This document shows positions 22,066 through 32,795 of a stretch of DNA of 64,000 bases, one piece after another. Each line of letters begins with the position of its first letter. Position 1 is the first letter of the stretch. Made by a program: the position numbers and the translations under genes. The notes beneath the pieces were generated by a model. It saw only the letters and a program-made list of their open reading frames with translations, made no database searches and was not told the DNA's origin. This stretch comes from Kuschelorhynchus macadamiae (Eukaryota > Arthropoda > Insecta > Coleoptera > Curculionidae). The stretch covers positions 2,824,501-2,888,500 of the forward strand of contig JAUTXW010001345.1 of NCBI GenBank assembly GCA_030620095.1, in the 5' to 3' direction.

Positions 22066-22750
22066 TAATTTCGTTCCAGCGGTAAGTGTATTTGTATTTT
22101 CGTAAGCAAAGAAATTGTCTGGACGCTTTTAAATTAGACTTAAGGGCAAAAATAATTGTTATTATAATGAAAATCATATTTCTTAAAGTGTCAAACAATT
22201 AAGTTGGGAACCAATTGGTAAAACACAGTAGCGTAACAATTCATGTAATGTTTTTTTTGGTAAAAATGGAACATACCTATAACTACAGATACCCACATTT
22301 TTTAAATTTCTATAAACACTTAAGATATTTTACTTTCTGCAAAAATATAGTATTTTTTTGTATTTATTTATTGCAGGTAACCAAAATCTAACCCTAAGTA
22401 GCCCAACTATTTGTGTTTTCATGAGCTATTCTTAGTGTGATATATTTTTCAAGTCTAACCCAAAATTAATTTAAATCAATAAGCAAACTAACCTAATCTA
22501 ACTTTACATACTTTTAAAAAATACTTAAGATAATTTAAATGTTTTGACGTAACAAAATAGTACATGAAGTTTTACGCTGCTATGTCTTTTATATACCACT
22601 TGGTTCCTAACCTAATTGTTTGACATTTTAGAATTATGATTTTAATTATAATAACAATTATGTTTGCCTTTAAATCAGATTTAAAAGAGTCTAGTTAATT
22701 TCTTACTTACGAAAATACAAATGCACTTACCCGTGGAATAATTTTTTTTC
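22066..22750. mobile_element. Non-autonomous element with ~150-bp inverted repeats
   Basis: The left arm (22066-22225) contains GGTAAGTGTATTTGTATTTTCGTAAG, then TAATTGTTATTATAAT and TGTCAAACAATTAAG. The right arm (22593-22750) holds the same blocks inverted at roughly 80-85 percent identity. The 370-bp middle has no coding content. This is the form of a long-TIR MITE; the superfamily is not identifiable. Confidence 0.75.
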
Positions 22751-22824
22751 CGTGTGCTTTTAAAAGGGGTTTAAATTAAAAATTTACATTGGCCAAACCA
22801 TCGGGAAGTAATCGATGAGTAGGT

Positions 22825-22850
22825 TATATATATATATATATATATATATA
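22825..22850. repeat. (TA)n microsatellite
   Basis: 26 bp of TA. Confidence 0.9.
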
Positions 22851-22934
22851 CTAAAAATCGATAAAAATGCGCTCTCACACATCTTTATCTTTTAGGCCGT
22901 TTTGCACCTGCAGAAATTATATATTTCTGCTATT

Positions 22935-24650
<1,716 letters not shown>

Positions 24651-24949
24651 GATTACATATATCTTGTAGTATGTATATAGGCCTATTTACTTGTGGAAAA
24701 ATGCACTTTTTAGCCATATCTCAGAAACGGTTTCAGATACATTTCTGAAATTTGGTGTGTTTTACAGCACACTTGGAGCCATCAAAAAGTATAACTAAAA
24801 ACAATACAAATACGTAATAACGTATTTGTATTATTTTTAGTTAATCGTTTATTAATACTGTAAAATTAAAACATTTATTTGAAATTTTTAAAAAACGTTT
24901 GTTTTATGGTATTCCAAATCATGTTAAAGTGGGTTGAATCAAACCGTGG

Positions 24950-25172
24950 AAAGTATTTTTTTTCTTCAATAGTTAATTAGAATACGATAGTTCATAAAAA
25001 TAGACAGGCTCTTATATAAAATAAAAAAGTAGGGGTCACGTTTAATTGTTTTTTTATAGAAATTTTACATCCTACGGAGATATAGATATCTCTTAAATTT
25101 CAAATTGATATTTTTAAAATTTTAAAAATGGCGGTGTGTACCCTGTCTCCTGTGTTACCCGGCATACTCGAA
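24950..25172. repeat. Inverted end, right partner of 20205-20500
   Basis: On the minus strand this begins GCCGGGTAACACAGGAGACA and continues with CCGCCATTTTTAAAATTTTAAAAATATC and CCCCTACTTTTTTATTTTAT, matching the left partner block by block. Confidence 0.6.
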
Positions 25173-25815
25173 ATTTCAAGTCTCTTGGGTAGGTATAACA
25201 GAAACAAAATTATACAATTTGACCCAAATCGACTAACGAACAAATTAACTTGTTTAAACATTGCTAGGATAATTTTAAAAAATCACTGGCGCCTAACATG
25301 TTTAAAAATAAAAATAATAGTTATACTTATATATCTCCACCACTGCTTAAATGTATTGCATAATATAAAATACACAACTTGTAGCACAAAATAGTGCTAG
25401 AATTAAGTGAATAAAATTTTTAAAAATGAATTTTGACCTTTTTGTCCACAAAAACTACGAACTGTTATTTTTTAACTAAGTCAAATATACTTTCCTATGT
25501 AAAAAAGATATATTCTAAAGCGTTTCTAACATATGATCCAGAAATATAAATGTTTCTCTCTTGTCGCGCTTCCTAATTTTAGCATGTCACCAATTAGAAC
25601 GAAATTTTTGCCGGAAAATTAAGTAATCGCTGAGAGAGAAAGAGAGGTCAGTGCTTGCAAAGTGATTATTTCCAGACTGAAAACAAGTTTTGGGCTCTGA
25701 TGCCAAACAGATTTCAAAACAGGTAGTTCGTGACGTCAATTGTAGATAAATTAGAGAATTACAAAACATGAAGTTTATTCGTAAAAATATATCAAATCTC
25801 AGAGACCCCAGTTAT
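25173..25815. other. No recognisable gene
   Basis: AT-rich sequence; an 88-codon frame that begins inside the inverted end at 25128 and a 60-codon minus frame at 25587-25769 are not recognised. The region is downstream of the minus-strand heat-shock-type promoter, but no hsp coding sequence is present here. Confidence 0.4.
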
Positions 25816-25819
25816 TTTA

Positions 25820-26273
25820 TGTAACTAAACTGATAGTCCCGTCAAAATAAACGAAATCCAATGCAAACTGATGACTCTATTGTACGGGGTGATTTATTAT
25901 ATTTTGGCACTCACCTACAGACGTAATTATAGGGTGCAGAAAACACTTTAAATACAAAAGTTGTAGGGTTTTTTGTCTATTATCTTTTGGATATTTCAGA
26001 TTTCAAAAAATAACTTTCGATAGAAGACACTGGTTATACTTAACAATCGTAACTAAGGTAACTTTAAACTTGTCAATGTCAGGTTTTTAACACTCGAAAT
26101 CTCAATTACAACTGAATCAAAATGAGGCCTCGCGGCGCGCGCGCTTATATAGCCTTTAGAAAAGGATGGAATGATCTAGAAAATTCTAAAATAATCTAAA
26201 TAGTACAGGGTGAGATGAATTAAGCCTAACAGAACATTCGAGAACGATTTTCGACACTAACATAGTCGTTACA
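25820..26273 (-). promoter_or_regulatory. Heat-shock-type promoter, possible LTR or captured hsp promoter
   Basis: Reading on the minus strand, a perfect three-pentamer heat-shock element occupies 26244-26232 (plus strand GAACATTCGAGAA). A second phased cluster lies at 26186-26169 (GAA, ATC, GAA, TTC every five bases). A TATATAAG box follows at 26151-26144, then a CG-rich block GCGCGCGCGCCGCGAGGCC and an initiator-like TTCAGTTG at about 26116-26110. The geometry is that of insect hsp70 promoters. The span opens with TGTAAC (25820) and closes with GTTACA (26273), which would suit an LTR, but no matching flanking duplication is seen and no second copy is in the window. What it drives is unknown. 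Confidence 0.55.
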
Positions 26274-26539
26274 TGGATAAAAATTAAGGTAAGTCTACTT
26301 CAATAAAATAACAAACAATAAATAAATTCATCTAAATCTTAACAAATCTATGACTAGGGCAAAATTCGTAACATTATATTAAACTTTTCTTTTCTTTGTC
26401 GTACAGGCTTTGAGATGAAAATATACAGCGAGGTCAATTAACTTGTTCAAATTTGAATCTCGTATAAATTTCTTATTGTGCAAATTATTAAAAAAAAACA
26501 AAAATCTATGGCTGGTTACCAATTTCTTATATACATAGA
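26274..26539. other. No recognisable feature
   Basis: AT-rich spacer. Confidence 0.4.
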
Positions 26540-27229
26540 AGAGAACAGAAATGTCAATTTATGAGTGGTTCTTGGTCATAAAAATGTATACGAAATAACT
26601 AACAATGAGAAAATTACTCCTTCACCACTGTGTCAAGAAACGACAAAACATGACGCTATGTTTGTTACAGAATCAAGGAGACATTCTGCTACCATGGTAT
26701 CTACCCCGGCAAGGCTCAACAGGCAACATTAAAACCGAGATACCCGAACACTGAAACAAACAATGTGTCATGTTGTTCCACTTTGGAAGTCGATGGGGAA
26801 ATAGGCAACCAGTGGCGCAATCTGTCGGTACTATAGGGCACTAAATAGTTTTAGATGCGACCCACTTGGGCACGGGAGCACAAGACGACACATCTGTGCA
26901 AAAATAAAACAGTAAAAAGAACAGGAATAACAATTTTTATGCGGCTCTGGGTCGCAAAAATGTATACGAAGGAAACTAACAAAAATGAGGAAATTACTCC
27001 TTCACTGTTGTGTCAAGAAACGACCAAACGCTGTTTGTTGCAGATGACGCCACTGGTTGCCTATTTCCCTCATCGACTTTCAAAGTCGAATGACGTCACA
27101 CCTTGTTTCTTCCAGTATTCGGGTATTTCGGTTTTAATACTGATTCCGTCCAAAGAAACTGCATGATGGGCCTTGCCCGGGAAGATACCACGACAGCAGA
27201 ATGGCTCTTGATCCCGAAACAAACATAGC

Positions 27230-27232
<3 letters not shown>
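26540..27232. repeat. Mosaic of direct and inverted repeats
   Basis: A ~100-bp block containing AAAATGTATACGAA and ACTCCTTCAC..TGTGTCAAGAAACGAC occurs twice in direct order (about 26560-26660 and 26935-27040). A neighbouring ~170-bp block (ACATTCTGCTAC, GTATCTACCCCGGCAAGGC, AATAGGCAACCAGTGGCG) at 26650-26822 returns inverted at 27040-27232. The ACTCCTTCA..TGTGTCAAGAAA segment also resembles, on the other strand, 7755-7785 in the 3' untranslated region of the jockey-like element. The block is less AT-rich than its surroundings; its origin is unknown. Confidence 0.65.

Positions 27233-27291
<59 letters not shown>
27231..27291. repeat. (TA)n microsatellite
   Basis: About 60 bp of TA abutting the inverted mosaic block. 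Confidence 0.95.
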
Positions 27292-27294
<3 letters not shown>

Positions 27295-27960
27295 GTATTT
27301 CATGATATGTTTAGCTTTAAAAATATGCGAGAGAATGAAGAAAACTGCACTATAAGACCAATGTGTATGATTTTTTTTCTTCACCACATTTGTCTTACGA
27401 AAAAGTTTCAATCATACCTGGCATATTTAGAAACAGGCACAAGATAACTATCTAATAAAATTAAATATATAAATAAAAAGGTTAGCCATTTGGAAATCTT
27501 AAAAAATAAGAAAGTTGTAACAGATTAAGAGAAGTTAAAATGACCTTGCTGTAAAATAATAAATAAAAACTCTATTTGTTTGGAAAACATCTACCCATGC
27601 ATTCAGGATTTGCTACTAGAGTCATTTCACAAATTGCCTCATTCGCCAAGCGGCGTTGAGTTTCTCCACATTCTGTGTTTGTTTCTATGGCAAAGGATTT
27701 GAAACGTTTAATTACCACTGAATTACTAAAGTTTCTGTGTCTTGCTTGATTATTGTCATTTTATCAGGATTTCAAGACCGCTTGAATTCAAGCGGCTTGT
27801 TGAAATTGCTTGATATAACTGAAATAAGCACTCTATAAAATGAATTTGAATAATTTAACCCAGGATAAAGATTAGTGGAATTGTCTATTGTACTGAAGCC
27901 GCTTTAATATATGAAATAGATGGCTCAGGCTGAATTTTGAGGAGCTGCTTAGCTAACCTA
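27292..27960. other. No recognisable feature
   Basis: AT-rich sequence up to the left arm of the ~1-kb inverted pair. Confidence 0.4.
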
Positions 27961-28995
27961 ATTTATTTTACAAAAAAATGAAGCACCTGACTAACCTCAT
28001 AAAGATTTAACAAATGGAGAAAAATTGATGGTTTAATAATGCGTTATTATTATTATGTTTGTTTATTTCCATACTTTCTAGTAAATTATTTAAATTTTAC
28101 TTTTTCGTTCTACTTGTGAAATTTCAAATTTGTCATCGAAAGTATGGTTTTCCTGAATAAAATGTTTAGAGTAGTTTTCAGCAGTTTCACAGACAAAGAC
28201 TATACTATTATAGTGTCATTTTGGACGTTATTTATCTCTGGAAATAAGGAATAATAGTTACCAAAATTATAACTTATTTTAATAATTATCGCCTAAATAA
28301 TCGAAGCGAAATAAAGGTACTGTAAACTACAATAACTTTTAATAAAGTTTTTAACAATATTTTTCTAACTTTTAAATTTTAATAGACTTAATAAGTATTT
28401 ACTACATGTAATTGATCAAGGTTCATTAAGATATAAATTATCATTACATTTACAACCCACAGAAACGCAGCATTTTTGTCAATATTAAGGTTGTCATGAG
28501 CATCTAAATTAAGTTAGTTGTTTGTTATTTTTTGACTATTATTTTCGCAACAGTGGTTCTTCCTGAAAATCAAATTTAAGACTATGGTGTATACTGAGAA
28601 AGAAAACGAAAAATTAACTTTAACTGGAATTATAAAATGAGCCACCAGAACATCAAACAATTTAATGCTAAAATATCAATAACAGTTTTTCAGAAAAAAA
28701 ATATTTTAGTTGTTTATTTTAAAGAATGATCCAAGAAGTTTTTCAGAAAAAAAATATTTTAGTTGTTTATTTTAAAGAATGATCTAAAAGTTTAAATAGT
28801 CAAGTTTATGAACATATTTGTCAAATTTGAAATCTACAATATTTTTTAAACAGAAAATGAACAAAATTAAATTTCCCAAAATCAGACTTTACTGGAAAGA
28901 ACGCTGTACAGTATCGATCCAAGACGGTTAGTCCGTTTTCCACAAATGATCAAAGAGTAATATGGGGACTAAACTAGTAGAATAGAGGAACTACC
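27961..28995 (-). repeat. Left arm of ~1-kb inverted retroelement pair
   Basis: About 1,035 bp that recur inverted at 30906-31890, roughly 80-85 percent identical by eye. On the minus strand the outer end (28060-28170) reads IQENHTFDDKFEISQVERKS, then text resembling LLESMEINKHNNN and ALLNHQ. This is the C-terminus of a retroelement GIY-YIG endonuclease. The rest of the arm is not recognisably coding. The arm is followed by a ~115-bp block (29020-29135) that also recurs inverted near 31945-32060. Confidence 0.8.
28685..28790. repeat. 53-bp tandem duplication
   Basis: Two nearly identical 53-bp copies, each starting GTTTTTCAGAAAAAAAATATT and ending AAGAATGATC. Only the left arm has this; the right arm has a single copy, so it arose after the arms separated. 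Confidence 0.85.
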
Positions 28996-29019
28996 CAACA
29001 AAAGTTAAAGTTTATTGAC

Positions 29020-29135
29020 GATATTATTAAAGCAAATTTAAACACACTTCATTATTCCTAATAAAAAGAAAGATTCATAACGAGAGAAGTTCCGTACCTG
29101 AGAAAAGACGAAGGAAAATTGGTCAAGAACGAACT
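29020..29135 (-). repeat. Short repeat block, inverted to 31945-32060
   Basis: Contains AAATTTAAACACACTTCATTATTCC, GAAAGATTCATAACGAGAG, AGTTCCGTACCTGAGAAAAG and AAAATTGGTCAAG. The inverted partner is near-identical. A shorter related form occurs in front of the interspersed repeat at 41890-41940 and 52225-52290. Confidence 0.75.
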
Positions 29136-29179
29136 TAAACAGGAAAATAAAATGCCACTCATCCCAAGTGGATCATTAG

Positions 29180-29434
29180 TTGATGTCAAGGAGCCAAGAG
29201 GTGACTGGGAACCTAAATGGAATTTTAAAAGGTCACTGTAAATTCAATAGGCACATGTATCGGCTGTTGTTAGCAGACAACAGACTCAATTTTAAGACAA
29301 AGGTTGCAAAGTCCTTACCATTTTGCCGGCACATCCGAAAGGTTGGCAAGACTTGCTTGGAAGTTCCGTTCCAAGGAGGAATTGCAGCACTTTGGGACAA
29401 AATGATCTACTTCATTAGAAGGATGCGCGAGTGA
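29180..29434 (+). pseudogene. Non-LTR retrotransposon RNase H-side C-terminus, degenerate
   Basis: The frame reads GILKGHCKFNRHMYRLLLAD, the usual TGH..F..H..RLGL.D entry into the zinc-knuckle region after an RNase H domain. It ends with MIYFIRRMRE, the usual DLL.FIRRM.. terminus. In between, a neighbouring frame supplies AGTSERLARLAWKFRSKEEL, corresponding to CPALARLR..FFGS.EEL, so one or two frameshifts divide it. The catalytic part of RNase H is absent. The clade (I, R1 or jockey-like) cannot be fixed from 85 codons. Confidence 0.5.
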
Positions 29435-30029
29435 GGTAAGTAGAACTGTAGTAACTGAAGAATGGTATTTTAGGCCTAGTTCTTGAGATTATCCCCTCAT
29501 CTTACTATTATTACTAAGGAAGCTTCCAACTACATACATACAAGTTAAGTTACAGTAAAATGGATCAAATCACTGTGAAGTATGTTGCATTTGTCAATAT
29601 CGATACCCCCAATTTGGTCCCAATTTTCAGAACTAGTTTTAGATTCAATATATTAAAACTATTACGGATAGAATCATAGATCATTTGAAGTCACATACGA
29701 TCAATTAACAAAAGTGACCAGACCGGAAAAGTTAGTTACAAATATCGATGTTATATGATATTCGACTGCTGAATCAGCATATTATTCGAAAGTAATTTCA
29801 TGTTGAAGGGTAAAATAAAGTTCTGCCCTTTGGCTACTAGACAAAAATAGGCAAAATGCTTCCAAAGCTAATCCTGAGCAGAAACTTATGTTTATGTATC
29901 TTATATATTTACCTCGAGCATGTTTCTGTCATTCTTTTCTCACTAAAGAATGTATGCCTATTCCATTAAATACCTGTTCCCGTTTTGCGGATATTATACA
30001 GGTAAAACGTTTTAGAATTTCCCTTATTG
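29435..30029. other. No recognisable feature
   Basis: AT-rich; likely old 3' sequence of the preceding non-LTR relic. No tail was found. Confidence 0.4.
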
Positions 30030-30405
30030 CCTAATAAAGATTTAACTTAAAAAAGAACTATTTCGATCTAATTGATCGTTTAATAATGTGTTGTTATTTT
30101 TGTTTTTTTTATATCCACTCTTTCCCATATATTAAGTTTTTTATTTTTTTGTTCTACATACAAAATTTCAAAGTTCTCATCGAAAGTATGGTTTTCCTGA
30201 ATTAAATATATAAAGTAATTGGGATTATTTTTATGCTTTGGATAACTAAATTTATGCTCCTTAATTTTTTTTTAACGTTCTGCCTGTTTGTCCAATAAAA
30301 ATGTTTTGAACAGGTTTCACAATTTAACCTGTAAATACCAGATTTAATCTGTTTCTCAGTTTTCGTCTTATCGTTCTTGATATATCTACCAAGGCTGTTG
30401 TTAGA
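30030..30405 (-). pseudogene. GIY-YIG endonuclease fragment of a retroelement
   Basis: On the minus strand, 30400 to 30030 reads KQIKSGIYRLNCETCSKHF, then IGQTGRT (the GIY..YIG signature), a text resembling LREHKFSYPKHKNN, and finally ENHTFDENFEILYVEQKN with NTLLNDQLDRNSS. This is the same family as the two ~1-kb arms but retains more of the nuclease. GIY-YIG domains nick DNA for target-primed reverse transcription in Penelope-like and some non-LTR elements. The frame is broken at several points and no RT is adjacent. Confidence 0.65.
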
Positions 30406-30905
30406 CCTAAAACAGTTGCATGTTTAAAAAAACTTAGCAACGTTTGATATTATGTTTCCTGTGCAAGTGAAAGTATAAAAGATCCCCCTTAAAATATTCT
30501 CCTAAGACCATGTGGGCAAAATACTGCAGTTTTTTTTACAGGGTGTTCTAATTTTAAATTAAATTTAAATTTTGCTTTTTATAAAATACCTTGTAACCAT
30601 AAAAGTACTAAACCTAGCCCACATAATCTTAAGAACATTTTTAATAGGGGTCATGTAGGGTATAAAATATTTGATAAGTTTTCAATATTTTTGTCTCCAT
30701 TATTTAGTTCACATTTAGGAACAGTTTTCCCTTGGGAATGGGTAATTTTCATGTTCCTGTATTTTTAAGCGAGCGATAGTGGGTAAATTGTCTCCCATAT
30801 TGGATTCCGTGATTAGAAACAGCAGGACTATTTGGAAGATTTTAATAAGTAGGAATTTCCTCCCATGTTTTCAAACCATAATAGTTCTCCATAACTTGTG
30901 TAGGC
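30406..30905. other. No recognisable feature
   Basis: AT-rich segment between the GIY-YIG fragment and the right arm. Confidence 0.4.
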
Positions 30906-31890
30906 TAGTTCCTCTATTCTACTAGTTTATTTCCCATATTACTCTCTGATCATTTGTGGAAAACGGACTAACCGTCTTGGGCCGATACTGAACAGCGTTT
31001 TTTCCAGGAAGGTCTGATTTTGGGAAATTTAATTTTGTTCACTTTGTGTTTAAAAAATATAGTAGCCTTCAAATCTGACAAATTCGTGAACTTGATTATT
31101 TAAACTTTTAGATCATTCTTGAAAATAAGCAATTAAAATATTTTTTTTTCTAAAAAGCTGTTATTGATATTTGGGCATTAAATTGTTTGATGTTCTGGTG
31201 GCTTATTTTATAATTCCAGTTAAAGTTAATTTTTCGTTTTCTTTCTCACTATTCACCATAATCTTAAATTTTATTTTCAGGAAGAACCAATGTTGCGAAC
31301 ATAATAAACAAAAAATAACAAGCAACTAACTTAATTTAGATGCTCATGACAACCTTAATATTGACAAAAATGCAGCAAAATGCAGCACTTCTGTGGGTTG
31401 TAAACTTAATGATACTTTATATCTTAATGAACCTTGTTAAATTACAGGTAGTAAAAACTTATTAAATCAATTAAAATTTAAGAGTTAAAAACGTTGTTAA
31501 AGGTTATTCTAGTTTACAGTACCTTTATTTCGCTTCGATTATTTAGTCGATAATTATTAAAATAAGTTCTAATTTTGGTAACTATTATTCCTTATTTCCA
31601 AAGATAAGTAACGTCCAAAATAACACTATAATAGTATGGTCTTTGTCTGTGAAACTATTGGAAACTACTCTAAAAACTTTTTTCAGAAAAACCATATTTT
31701 CGATGACAACTTTGAAATTTCACATGTAGAACGAAAAAGTAAAATTTAAATAATTTACTAGAAAGTATGGAAATAAAAAAACATAAAAATACCAGCGCAT
31801 TATTAAACCACCATATGGACCTAAACAGCTCTCCATTTGTTAAATCTTTATTAGGCTAGTTAGGTGCTTCATTTTTTTGTAAAATAAATT
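30906..31890 (+). repeat. Right arm of ~1-kb inverted retroelement pair
   Basis: Inverted copy of 27961-28995. Its outer end (31645-31860) reads CETIGNYSKNFFQKNHIFDD and NFEISHVERKS, then NNLLESMEI-like text and ALLNHHMDLNSSP across frames. This is the C-terminal part of the same GIY-YIG retroelement, now on the plus strand. The upstream portion (30906-31640) has no clear coding sequence. Confidence 0.8.
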
Positions 31891-32068
31891 AAAGGGAAAT
31901 TTTAAACAAGTGTTTTCATTTACAAATATCTAGTTCAAAATTCCGCCATCTTTTTCCTTGACCAATTTTCTTTCGTCTTTTCTCAGGCACGGAACTTCTC
32001 TCGTCATGAATCTTTCTTTTTATTAGGAATAATGAAGTGTGTTTAAATTTGCTTTAATATATATCTAG

Positions 32069-32070
<2 letters not shown>

Positions 32071-32137
<67 letters not shown>
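32071..32137. repeat. (TA)n microsatellite
   Basis: About 65 bp of TA, directly next to the terminus of the family-2 PLE. Confidence 0.95.
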
Positions 32138-32140
<3 letters not shown>

Positions 32141-32194
32141 TGTTTTCATTCCGGGTGTACATCCTTTCACTACTTTCGTTCGGAAAAGAACTGT

Positions 32195-32245
32195 TTTGCT
32201 GACGTTTCGCTAAAATCACATCTGGCATTTTCGAGGCTTTCCTTC
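32195..32245 (-). ncRNA. Hammerhead-related motif, family-2 terminus
   Basis: Minus strand: CTCGAAAATGCCAGATGTGA, then TTTTAGCGAAACGTCAGC. The GAAACGTC box, the GCC/GGC-like helix II and the trailing AGC fit a PLE hammerhead with a loopless helix III. The CUGANGA box reads CTCGAAAA, so catalysis is unlikely. The copy at 36040 has the same altered box, indicating a family feature and not a private mutation. Confidence 0.45.
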
Positions 32246-32291
32246 TCTCGTCCGAATAGAGACAGAAGAGTTAGCGACTGCGAGCTTCCTT

Positions 32292-32790
32292 TTATAATCC
32301 CACCCGGTGCCGAAGGTTATATCTGAGCGGTCGTTGGTCATTATTTATATTTCCCGGATGTTGCTGTTGTTGCGCTAATTCCGCTTGATTTTTTGTGATT
32401 TTAAATTTGTCGATTGTTATCTTCCATATTGCGGGTAGTTTTAATGATTCGTCCCATTTATTTAAATTGCCTAGTTTTTCTATTTCTATGGCTTCTCGGA
32501 TTATTCTAGTCTTATAACGCTCTATACTGGCAAACTCCCTACACCCATCGAAATTTATTTTGTGGCCGGTTGGCTGATGATGTAGGAATAGAGCTGAGGT
32601 TGTTTGTTTGCTTCTGATGCCAAGCTTATGCTTTTCTAGTCTCGCTGATATTCGCCTGTTAGTTTGCCCCACGTACAGCTTTTCACAGTCTTGGCATGGA
32701 ATGCTGTATACTCCGTGGTTTTCCAATTTCATTTTGTCTTTTGGGTTTCCAAGTAGTTTATCTATGGTTTGTTACAGTTGGATTTGTCAT
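32292..32790 (-). pseudogene. Family-2 PLE GIY-YIG endonuclease
   Basis: The minus frame from about 32790 is open to the stop at 32292. It reads LGNPKDKMKLENHGVYSIPC, then CEKLYVGQTNRRISARLEKH (YIG motif and the conserved Arg), LFLHHQPTGHKINFD, and a tail SLKLPAIWKITIDKF followed by a Gln-rich LAQQQQHPG. The first visible Met is at 32732, but in a complete element this is the end of an RT-GIY protein, so that Met is not a real start. All nuclease signature residues appear present (GVY/YVG, R, E after LEKH-type helix). Loss of the RT makes it non-autonomous. The 140-plus codons without a stop suggest a fairly recent insertion compared with PLE-1. Confidence 0.8.
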
Positions 32791-32795
32791 ATATG

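Larger units (their letters stand above)
32140..32795 (-). mobile_element. Family-2 Penelope-like element, 5'-truncated
   Basis: A C-terminal GIY-YIG coding end (32292-32790) is followed on the minus strand by a ~150-bp terminal sequence (32140-32291) containing a hammerhead-related motif. The same coding tail plus terminus appears on the plus strand at 35916-36150. The terminus stops exactly at the TA tract. RT sequence is missing. Confidence 0.75.

Noticed and set aside
26204..26225. TACAGGGTGAG inside the heat-shock-type promoter as a transposon end
   Set aside because: It lies between two heat-shock clusters and has no partner in the right orientation; likely chance.
32135..32326. Plus-strand frame over the family-2 PLE terminus
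   Set aside because: It is antisense to the PLE terminus and nuclease end and has no independent support.
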